A stretch of DNA of 64,000 nt from Candidatus Omnitrophota bacterium. Its GTDB lineage: Bacteria > Hinthialibacterota > Hinthialibacteria > Hinthialibacterales > JAKPRU01. Shown piece by piece: positions 26,085-33,472 of the stretch (position 1 is the stretch's first letter; every line of letters starts with the position of its first letter). The stretch covers positions 62,001 to 126,000 of the forward strand of contig JAKQSI010000065.1 of NCBI GenBank assembly GCA_029570205.1, written 5' to 3'. The position numbers and the translations under genes were made by a program. The notes below the pieces were generated by a model. The model was not told the origin of the DNA, did not search any database, and saw nothing but the letters and a program-made list of their open reading frames with translations.

Positions 26085-26555
26085 ATGAGGCCGCTTCGGG
26101 TGTATGCGGATACCTTAGTATATGGAGGGGTATTTGATGAAGAGTTTCGGGATACCAGCCGGTTATTCTTTGACCAGGTGCGCGCCGGGATATTTCAATT
26201 GGTCACATCGGATCTGGTTTACGATGAATTGAGGGATGCTCCAGAAGAGGTGAGAAACCTGTTTTCCGAAATGCAGGATATATCGGAGAACGCTGAGATA
26301 TCACAGGAGGTTGTGCTTCTCCAGGAGGAGTATTTGAAAGCAGGTATTGTTGGACCCCAGTGGGAAACCGATGCATTACATGTTGCATTGGCAACAATTT
26401 CCCAATGTCAGGTCCTTGTGAGTTGGAATTTCAAGCATCTTGTCAATTATCAGAAAATTACCTTATACAATGCCATCAATGCCATGAACCATTATGGAAA
26501 CCTTGCGATTTATACTCCGCAGGAGGTGGTTATCCATGACAACGAAGACCTGTGA
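26085..26555 (+). CDS. PIN-domain toxin, VapC-like
   Basis: 156 residues from ATG 26085, with GGAGG 8 bases upstream. PIN features are VYADTLVYGGVFDEEFRDTS (first acidic residue), DLVYDELRDAPEEVR (second), TDALHVALATISQCQVLVSW (third) and NFKHLVNYQK (conserved Asn). These residues bind metal in the RNA-cleaving active site of VapC-type toxins. The antitoxin-like gene starts at 26536 inside the toxin's last 20 bases. Toxin-first order is the reverse of classic vapBC. Confidence 0.85.
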   Translation: MRPLRVYADTLVYGGVFDEEFRDTSRLFFDQVRAGIFQLVTSDLVYDELRDAPEEVRNLFSEMQDISENAEISQEVVLLQEEYLKAGIVGPQWETDALHVALATISQCQVLVSWNFKHLVNYQKITLYNAINAMNHYGNLAIYTPQEVVIHDNEDL

Positions 26556-26709
26556 TTGTGTCGAGATGAAAAGAAAAGCCGCCCTTAGAATCCATGAGCA
26601 ACTCGAAGGAATGAACGTCGAGGAGAAGATCGCCTATTGGCAAAAAAGGCATATAGAAATTCGAAGGGAACAAGAGGAAGAGCGCAAAAAGGCGAAGAAT
26701 GCAGGTTGA
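26536..26709 (+). CDS. Small antitoxin-like partner of the PIN toxin
   Basis: 57 residues from ATG 26536, preceded by AGGAGG about 9 bases upstream. The sequence CDCVEMKRKAALRIHEQLEG then EEKIAYWQKRHIEIRREQEE is a short helical protein of a type I recall next to PIN toxins in cyanobacteria and other phyla. There is no DNA-binding domain visible. It overlaps the toxin gene by 20 bases, which implies coupled translation; neutralising the toxin by binding is inferred from context. Confidence 0.75.
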   Translation: MTTKTCDCVEMKRKAALRIHEQLEGMNVEEKIAYWQKRHIEIRREQEEERKKAKNAG

Positions 26710-26776
26710 CGACTCATCCCTCCATTTCTGATTCCCTCCCTTGCTATTCCGGTACGCGCCCGCAATCCATCTCAAA

Positions 26777-26795
26777 GCGGGAGCTGCGCTCCCGC
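26777..26795. repeat. REP-like hairpin
   Basis: Perfect 8-bp stem, GCGGGAGC-TGC-GCTCCCGC, 67 bases after the antitoxin stop. No T-run follows, so it is more like a REP element or mRNA-protecting hairpin than a terminator. Confidence 0.55.
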
Positions 26796-26893
26796 ACTCC
26801 AAGGACAGACAATCAAGACATTTTGATCCCACTCCACTATGATTGAATAATCTTTATTCCAGAAGAATCCAGAAAATCAGTGAGAATATCGTC

Positions 26894-29800
26894 ATGAGAA
26901 ATGGAATCCTCTTTGCATCCTCCACCATGTTTCTCTGTTGCACCTGTGTCACTGTCACAGCGGAAAAAGCGGCCCGATCTTCCGCGCCGCATTCCATGCT
27001 GTGCGAATATCTGGAGAATCCACCGGCGATTGAGGAAAGCGCCCCGCGCCTTTTCTGGCAACTCCCGAAACAGATTAAGAAACAGACCGCTTACCAGGTC
27101 CTGGTCGCGAGCGATCTGAGCCTTCTGAATGACAAGCAGGCGGATGCCTGGAATTCCGGGCGTGTGGAGTCCGATCAGTCCATTCAGGTTCCCTATGCCG
27201 GGAATCCACTGGAGAGTGGGCGACGGTATTATTGGAAGGTTCGCGTGTGGGGCATTGGCCCGGAACCGTCGCAATACAGCCAGCCCGCTTTCTGGCAAAT
27301 GGGACTTCTTGAGCCGTCCGACTGGAAAGCGAAATGGATCGCATTGCCCGGACTTTTGCCGGATAATATCCCCGCCCACCTCGGATATCACAGCAGACTC
27401 GAATCCTCGCCCAGCCATCAAAAATGGATTCAGATCGGTCTCAAAGATCAAATGGAATTCGACACGGTTAAGATCTACCCGGTTCAAGCCTTTCGTGATA
27501 TCAAACAAGAGGGTTTCCTGTTTCCGGTCCGGTTTCGCCTGGATGTTTCCAACGATTCGGCATTTTTCAGCTATCGAACCGTTCTTGACCTCACAAAGGA
27601 AGATCAGCCGAATCCGGGGAGTGCGGTTCAGGTCTACAAATTCCCCAAAGAGTCCGCTCGATATGTTCGTTTGACCGTAACCCGCCTGGCGCAACGGGAT
27701 GAAAACAACTACGGATTCGCCGTGTCCGAAATGGAAATCTTGTTGGGGGACAAGGTTCTCTCTACAGGTTGTCGCACAACAGCCTTGGATACGATTGAAT
27801 CCGATGCGTGGTCGGTGGAGCATATTGCCGATGGGGTGAAGGGGAGCCGTGAGATATCTTTTGCACCGCCCTCTCCATCGCCGATGTTTCGCAAAGAGTT
27901 TGAAATACCGTTTGAAGTACAGAAGGCGATGGTGTACGCCTCCGCGCTCGGTCTTTATGAAATGCGGATCAACGGGAAACGCGTGGGCAAGAATATCCTC
28001 GCGCCGGAATGGACGGACTATGACGAACGGGTTCAATACCAGGCTTATGATGTGACGGATCTTCTTCGATCCGGTTCGAATGCTGTCGCCGCGTTGTTGG
28101 GTGAAGGCTGGTATGCCGGTCTCGTCGGATTGATGAGTCCCCGGCAGTATGGATGTCAGCTCGGATGGATCTGCCAATTGGAGATCACAGCCGCGGATGG
28201 ACGGCATATCACGGTGATTTCCGATTCAAGTTGGCGGGTAACGAATCAAGGCCCCGTCCGCGCTGCCGATATCATCCGGGGCGAAATCCTTGATGCCCGC
28301 CGTAACATACCCGGATGGGATTCGCCGGGATTCGATGATGCCGCATGGACCGAGGTAGAGGTTCTGAACCGGCCCTCCATCCGATTGACTGCACAGCCCA
28401 ACGAGCCGATCCGAATCACCAGGGAACTTTCTCCCGTTGCTGTAACCGAGCCCAAACCGGGAGTTTATGTGTTCGATTTCGGCCAGAACCTGGTGGGCTG
28501 GTGCCGAATGAAAATCCGTGGAAGAGAAGGGCAGGAAATTCGCTTGCGCCATGCGGAGGTTCTGAGTCCGGATGGCATGGTTTATACGGAGAATCTGCGC
28601 GAAAACAATCGTCGAGATCCGGTCAAACTCTATCAAGCGGATCTCTATATTTGTGGTGGAGAACAGGAAGAGACTTTCGAGCCGCATTTCACTTATCACG
28701 GCTTTCGATACGTAGAACTCCGGGGGCTTGAGAAACCGCCTGTGTTGGGCGATCTCACGGCCTGCGTGATTCATTCCGCCGTGCCGATTGCGGGGCATTT
28801 TGAATGCTCCGAGCCGATGCTGAATCGCCTGATGGAAAATATCGTCTGGACGCAACGCGGGAATATGCACAGCATCCCGACGGACTGCCCGCAGCGGGAT
28901 GAACGTCTCGGCTGGATGGGGGATGCGCAGATTTTCTCCCAGGCAGCCTGTTTCAACATGAATATGGCCGGATTCTTTACAAAATGGTGCCGGGATATTC
29001 GTGAGGCACAGGCGGATAATGGAGCCTATTCCGATTTCTCACCGAATCCGCTGAAAAAAAGGAATCAGTTCCTGGCTTCGCCGGGCTGGGCGGATGCGGG
29101 AGTAATTGTTCCGTGGCGTGTCTATACGAATTATGGAGATACCCGCATTCTGGAACGACATTACGATTCAGCCAAACGGTGGGTGGAGTATGTCCGCGAT
29201 CACAGCACAGACTTGATTTGGACATCGGGGCGGGGAAATGATTACGGCGATTGGCTGAACGGCGATACGCTGGTGTTGGAAAACTGGCCTCGCAAGGGAG
29301 CGGATACGCCGAGAGAGATTTACTCGACCTCCTTTTTTGCTTACTCCACCGAGATTGTCGCGAAAATGGCGGCGGTTCTCGGCCGCTCAAAAGATGCTCA
29401 AGAGTACTCCAATCTCTCCAATCAAATTAAACAATCCTTTGTTCGCCATTATGTGAAAGAGGACGGACGAATCGAGAGCGACACGCAGACTGTTTACGCA
29501 TTAGCGCTTCATTTCGACCTTCTGCCGGTGAACCTGCGCCCCGTTGCACTGGACCATCTGCTGCGGAAGATCGGGGAATATAACAATCATGTCGCGACAG
29601 GAATCCATGGGACAAATCGGATGATGCTCGAATTAGCCGACCGGGGTCATGCGGACCTTGCTTATCAGTTGCTGAACAATCGGACCATTCCCTCCTGGGG
29701 ATACCCAATCGACCAGGGCGCAACAACCATTTGGGAACGATGGGATGGATGGGTGGAAGGAAGAGGATTTCAGGATCCGGGAATGAATTCATTCAACCAC

Positions 29801-30178
29801 TATGCGATCGGGGCGGTCGGCGAGTGGATGTATCGCAACATTCTGGGTATTTGCCCCGTCTCGGAAGAGCCGGGGTATCGGCATTTCTTCCTTCGCCCGC
29901 GACCGGGGGGTGGCCTGACTTACGCGCGAGGGAAAGTCGAAACGCTCTATGGAGACATTGTTTCCTCCTGGAAGATCGAAAACGGGGGTCTCACCTATCA
30001 ATGCAGTGTTCCGCCCAACACGACGGCGACGTTGATTTTACCGACCACCGACAGCGGCACACCGCTGCAAGTCCGCGGACAAATGCCGAATTCGGTCGAG
30101 CCGCAAAGAGATTCGTTTGTCGTGTTTCTTGCGGCAGGAGACTATCGTTTTTCGGCAAGGTATTCGGACAGGGAATAA
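26894..30178 (+). CDS. Secreted GH78 alpha-L-rhamnosidase
   Basis: 1094 residues from ATG 26894. A signal peptide (MRNGILFASSTMFLCCTC) is followed by a fibronectin-like module (RLFWQLPKQIKKQTAYQVL), an inserted discoidin-like module near residues 155-290 (ARYVRLTVTRLAQRDENNYG), the Bac_rhamnosid N-domain (LYEMRINGKRVGKNILAPEW) and the catalytic (alpha/alpha)6 barrel. Catalytic signatures are DCPQRDERLGWMGDAQIF (acid) and TTIWERWDGW (base). It should release terminal L-rhamnose from plant or bacterial glycans in the periplasm or outside. The discoidin insert probably binds substrate. Gene stands alone, 184 bases after the toxin-antitoxin pair. Confidence 0.93.
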   Translation: MRNGILFASSTMFLCCTCVTVTAEKAARSSAPHSMLCEYLENPPAIEESAPRLFWQLPKQIKKQTAYQVLVASDLSLLNDKQADAWNSGRVESDQSIQVPYAGNPLESGRRYYWKVRVWGIGPEPSQYSQPAFWQMGLLEPSDWKAKWIALPGLLPDNIPAHLGYHSRLESSPSHQKWIQIGLKDQMEFDTVKIYPVQAFRDIKQEGFLFPVRFRLDVSNDSAFFSYRTVLDLTKEDQPNPGSAVQVYKFPKESARYVRLTVTRLAQRDENNYGFAVSEMEILLGDKVLSTGCRTTALDTIESDAWSVEHIADGVKGSREISFAPPSPSPMFRKEFEIPFEVQKAMVYASALGLYEMRINGKRVGKNILAPEWTDYDERVQYQAYDVTDLLRSGSNAVAALLGEGWYAGLVGLMSPRQYGCQLGWICQLEITAADGRHITVISDSSWRVTNQGPVRAADIIRGEILDARRNIPGWDSPGFDDAAWTEVEVLNRPSIRLTAQPNEPIRITRELSPVAVTEPKPGVYVFDFGQNLVGWCRMKIRGREGQEIRLRHAEVLSPDGMVYTENLRENNRRDPVKLYQADLYICGGEQEETFEPHFTYHGFRYVELRGLEKPPVLGDLTACVIHSAVPIAGHFECSEPMLNRLMENIVWTQRGNMHSIPTDCPQRDERLGWMGDAQIFSQAACFNMNMAGFFTKWCRDIREAQADNGAYSDFSPNPLKKRNQFLASPGWADAGVIVPWRVYTNYGDTRILERHYDSAKRWVEYVRDHSTDLIWTSGRGNDYGDWLNGDTLVLENWPRKGADTPREIYSTSFFAYSTEIVAKMAAVLGRSKDAQEYSNLSNQIKQSFVRHYVKEDGRIESDTQTVYALALHFDLLPVNLRPVALDHLLRKIGEYNNHVATGIHGTNRMMLELADRGHADLAYQLLNNRTIPSWGYPIDQGATTIWERWDGWVEGRGFQDPGMNSFNHYAIGAVGEWMYRNILGICPVSEEPGYRHFFLRPRPGGGLTYARGKVETLYGDIVSSWKIENGGLTYQCSVPPNTTATLILPTTDSGTPLQVRGQMPNSVEPQRDSFVVFLAAGDYRFSARYSDRE

Positions 30179-30264
30179 CAGGTCGCTTCCCATCAAGCCG
30201 CGCTCCAGTAAACCCAGACGAACTTCAGGCTTGGCTCGTCTCTTCACATTTTCTTGTCATATTG

Positions 30265-30432
30265 TCAGGAAAGAATGCGGTCTTCGATATGAAGCCGGAT
30301 GGCATCGGCGAGATTCGCTCGAGCTTCCTCATAGGTTTCCCCGCTGGTGTAACATCCCTGTAATTCAGGGCAAAAGGCACAGTATCCGTTTTCGTCTTTC
30401 TCGATTACGGCTACAAAATGGCAGGCTTTCAT
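30265..30432 (-). CDS. HicB-like antitoxin, apparently without HicA
   Basis: 55 residues from ATG 30432. MKACHFVAVIEKDENGYCAF then CPELQGCYTSGETYEEARAN and LADAIRLHIEDRILS is the HicB N-terminal partial RNase H fold (DUF1902/UPF0150 type). Members usually neutralise a HicA mRNA interferase. No HicA-like frame is seen on either side: the upstream bases encode only a short basic peptide whose stop overlaps this ATG. It may be a solitary relic or a translation-linked regulator. The gene converges with the GH78 gene, 86 bases away. Confidence 0.8.
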   Translation of the reverse strand: MKACHFVAVIEKDENGYCAFCPELQGCYTSGETYEEARANLADAIRLHIEDRILS

Positions 30433-30613
30433 AGTAAGAGTTCCTTTCCCTGTTTTGCACGATCACGCACGGCGATTCCTCTGATTCTTCTCTTGTGCCG
30501 TTGACCAAGCATACGAGCGCGGTATCTCCCGGTCAATGCGGGAAGGCTGGACGGTGTTTCCGCGTCAGGCCATTCTGTACACCAATCAACCTGATGATCC
30601 ATGGAGAACGACA

Positions 30614-31162
30614 ATGGACCGATCACATGAAGTAGAAGGACTGTTGACGGTGGCGAAGTTGATGTGCGCCGCCGCGCGAACTGCACCGAAGGCAAAAGGA
30701 CGGGATCTTCTCACCACCGGCATCCTGGAAGGCGAACCAAAACGAAAGGTTTCCGCCAAAATGCGGGAGATCGGCGAGAAGACAAAACAAGTGTTCTTTA
30801 TCCGGGACGCGGCAAATCTGGATGCGGCCCCGGCTGCCGTACTGCTGGGAACCGCCATGGAGACTATGGGCCTGGATTTCTACTGCGGCCTCTGCGGGCA
30901 TCCGTCCTGCAAGGCAACCCGGGAGTCCGGCGGGACGTGTGTCTTCAACGGCCATGATTTGGGCATCGCTGTCGGCTCGGCGGTTTCGGTCGCCGCCGCA
31001 CACCACATCGACTGCCGAGTGATGTACAGCCTCGGGATGGCCGCGCGCGACCTGGGACTTCCCGCGCCCGACCTGCGTATTGTCATAGGCATTCCCCTGT
31101 CCGTCACGGGAAAGAATATTTTCTTCGACCGGGAGAATCCGAAAAGACCGGACGAATCCTGA
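30614..31162 (+). CDS. DUF2148 ferredoxin-domain protein
   Basis: 182 residues from ATG 30614. The family pattern is clear: LLTVAKLMCAAARTAPKAKG at the start, then GLDFYCGLCGHPSCKATRES with C-x2-C-x4-C and a further Cys in GTCVFNG, a likely iron-sulphur site, and GIAVGSAVSVAAAHHIDCRV. DUF2148 proteins are common in anaerobes and archaea; their function is unknown, perhaps electron transfer or metal sensing. The end lies 10 bases from the stop of the convergent GAF gene. Confidence 0.88.
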   Translation: MDRSHEVEGLLTVAKLMCAAARTAPKAKGRDLLTTGILEGEPKRKVSAKMREIGEKTKQVFFIRDAANLDAAPAAVLLGTAMETMGLDFYCGLCGHPSCKATRESGGTCVFNGHDLGIAVGSAVSVAAAHHIDCRVMYSLGMAARDLGLPAPDLRIVIGIPLSVTGKNIFFDRENPKRPDES

Positions 31163-31172
31163 TCGTGTCCGG

Positions 31173-33167
31173 TTACCCTGTGTGGATTTGAGGATTCGAT
31201 GCGCCAAGGATTTCTTCGAGAGCCTTGATGACCACCGGGTCGTAGAAGGTTCCGGCGCGACGGTGGAGAACCTCCACGGCTTCCTGGGGGGTGAGTACTT
31301 TCCGATCTGCCCTCATACCGGAGCAGGTCATGGCAACGTAAGCCGTTGCCACGGCAAGGATGCGTGATGCGATGGGGATCTGATTCCCTGCCAGTCCTTC
31401 AGGTTCCCCGCTCCCGTCATAGTGTTCGCCCACGACAGAAACAATCCGCTGAACCCGCTCCGACAGGCCGAGGCTCTGGATAAAGTCGCAGCTGATTTTT
31501 AGGTCCACACGGGGAAAAGACGCGGGGTCGGACTGAAACATATTTGCGGATCGCAGCAGGCTTGCGCGACATAGAAGAGAAGCATACAGCAGATCGTTCC
31601 GGTCGCGTTCGGGAAGTCGCAGATGCCGGGCAAGCCGGTCGCTGAAATCGGCGATTTCCACAGTCCATCCGGTCGTTGTCGGATCGCCCCGTTCGAGCAG
31701 ATTGGCCATTCCCCGCAAGGTGTTGATCGCGAGATGACGCTCGCCTTCCCGCACAAAGGCATTATGAATGGCGAGAATGATCTGCTCGGCAATCGTAATC
31801 AATGTCTCGCGGTCTCCCGGCGTAAACAGGTCCTTGCGACCGGAAAGCATCAATACTCCCTCCAGGTCTTCATCCACCAGGGGAACCGCCAGATAGGAAC
31901 GTTCGGGATACCGGCTCCCGTCTTTACGCCAGGGCGGGCAGGATTCCGGAATGGGATTGTAAATGATGGCCTGATAGCTCTCGGCAACCCAGCCGATCAA
32001 TCCATCACCCGGCTTGACCGGACGAGACCCGACCTCGTTTTCGTCCAGCCCCAGTGTGAATCGGGGAATCAGGTTCTCCCGCCGGTTGTCATAGAGAAAC
32101 AACGCGCATTTCCCTGCTTTCAATAACTGTCGTGCCTGCTGGGATACCCGGCAAATAAGGTCCTGTACGGTGTCTGTGCTGCCGATGAGGCGGTGGATTG
32201 TGTGGATAGTAGCAAGCGCCGTGCGGCGTTCGTTCAGCCGCTTGAATATCACAGCGTTATCCAGGGCGGTTGCCCCCCCGGCGCTCAACAGGTCCAGCAG
32301 ACGATATCGAGAAGGGGAAAAAGCGGGGGGCTGTGCGACACCGGTTGCAAACAGGCCGACAAAATACTCGTTTCGGAAAAAAGGAACGACCAGGATCTTC
32401 TTGTCGGCCCAGTCCGGCCAATTCGCCCGAATCCAGACCGCCAGCGGATCATCCGCATCCAGACATTGAGCGCCCTTTTGAAACAGGCGGGCAATCTGTT
32501 TTGCATAGCTGATCCGACCGATAGCGGGCGGTCGACACTGAAACGTCTCCAGATCCACCCCCTCCGCATGGGCAACAAAAAACATCCCATCCTCATCCGC
32601 CAGGAAGATCAGTCCGCTATCCACAGAAATGGTCCGAAAGATCTCGTCCATCACTCGACGCAGGAGAGTATTCAGATCCAAAACTGTAATCGTCTCGGAC
32701 CAGAGACTGCGCACGATCTCCAGGTCATCGTTCCCTTCCAGCGTATGGCTGAGCAGGTTCAGGTATCCGCTCAACAGGGTGAGAATCCCGCCGAGAAGAT
32801 GAGCCTGACTCTCGGGAACATGACACAGCCCAATCCCTCCGAGGGATCGGCTGCGATACGAAAAGACAGCCATGCCCTGGCAGAATCCGGGACAGCAGGG
32901 AACGACTTCCCCCGGTGAAGGAGGCTTCCGGTGCAATTCCTGCGCCTTTTCAATCTGAAGGTTGCGCAGGTTTTCGTTCAAAAGGGCTTCACTGCAGAAC
33001 GGTGTGGTGGGAGCCGCCGGGAACGGAATCCTCCCCAGGGTCTCATCGCTGACCCACCAGACCGCCTCCGGCAAAACATTCCGAAGACTATTGTACAGCG
33101 ACACGATATGCGGATTCGCCGCAATATCCAGAAGCCGCAAGTATAACGCCGGTTCCGACAGGGCCAT
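31173..33167 (-). CDS. GAF-domain protein with a degraded HD-GYP domain
   Basis: 664 residues. Two GAF domains are recognisable at about 165-325 (FRTISVDSGLIFLADEDGMF) and 335-480 (LLKAGKCALFLYDNRREN; SRYPERSYLAVPLVDEDLEG). The C-terminal 180 residues align with HD-GYP phosphodiesterases: GMANLLERGDPTTTGWTVEI, VVGEHYDGSGEPEGLAGNQI and IASRILAVATAYVAMTCSGM. In active enzymes the first metal His, the HD pair and the GYP triplet are present; here the positions read W, LLCRASLL (no HD) and GEP. It is probably a non-catalytic cyclic-di-GMP effector or structural module rather than a phosphodiesterase. Confidence 0.82.
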   Translation of the reverse strand: MALSEPALYLRLLDIAANPHIVSLYNSLRNVLPEAVWWVSDETLGRIPFPAAPTTPFCSEALLNENLRNLQIEKAQELHRKPPSPGEVVPCCPGFCQGMAVFSYRSRSLGGIGLCHVPESQAHLLGGILTLLSGYLNLLSHTLEGNDDLEIVRSLWSETITVLDLNTLLRRVMDEIFRTISVDSGLIFLADEDGMFFVAHAEGVDLETFQCRPPAIGRISYAKQIARLFQKGAQCLDADDPLAVWIRANWPDWADKKILVVPFFRNEYFVGLFATGVAQPPAFSPSRYRLLDLLSAGGATALDNAVIFKRLNERRTALATIHTIHRLIGSTDTVQDLICRVSQQARQLLKAGKCALFLYDNRRENLIPRFTLGLDENEVGSRPVKPGDGLIGWVAESYQAIIYNPIPESCPPWRKDGSRYPERSYLAVPLVDEDLEGVLMLSGRKDLFTPGDRETLITIAEQIILAIHNAFVREGERHLAINTLRGMANLLERGDPTTTGWTVEIADFSDRLARHLRLPERDRNDLLYASLLCRASLLRSANMFQSDPASFPRVDLKISCDFIQSLGLSERVQRIVSVVGEHYDGSGEPEGLAGNQIPIASRILAVATAYVAMTCSGMRADRKVLTPQEAVEVLHRRAGTFYDPVVIKALEEILGASNPQIHTG

Positions 33168-33312
33168 GTTTGCTGATTATCAACTCCGTGACTCTCGTTG
33201 TCCGCCGTGACTCATCCTACCATGATACGGGTTCCGTCGAGTTTGTTCCAGTTCTATTCTCCCGAGAAATCTCGGTCACAACCATCGCGCCGAGGAGTTT
33301 TGCGAGATCCGG

Positions 33313-33393
33313 TCAACCCCCACCTGACCTCCCCCGATCTTCGGGACAGGAAACTATTCCCCAGAGTTTGGGGGAGACAGAGAGAGAGGGTTG
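33313..33393. repeat. Dispersed palindromic repeat, copy D
   Basis: Starts TCAACCCCCACCTGACC, contains CTCCCCCGATCTTCGGG and CTATTCCCCAGAGTTTGGGG, and ends GAGGGTTG. Its first 33 bases match the copy at 48588-48642 with one mismatch. It sits between the GAF gene and glnD; the rest of 33168-33472 shows no gene. Confidence 0.75.
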
Positions 33394-33472
33394 TGCGTAT
33401 CTCCACTCCTTCGTCTGCGATGTGTGTGGTGACGCTTTCTTCACCCAATCACCGGCCCCGCCCTCCTGAAAC

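Noticed and set aside
26837-28207. Minus-strand frame of 456 codons opposite the GH78 gene
   Set aside because: The GH78 catalytic motifs are on the plus strand; the antisense product has no known features.
30429-30695. Minus-strand frame of 88 codons just upstream of the solitary HicB gene, as a candidate HicA
   Set aside because: It shows no HicA features (no GGNH-like motif); most of it is antisense to the DUF2148 gene, and only the overlap of its stop with the HicB ATG is suggestive.
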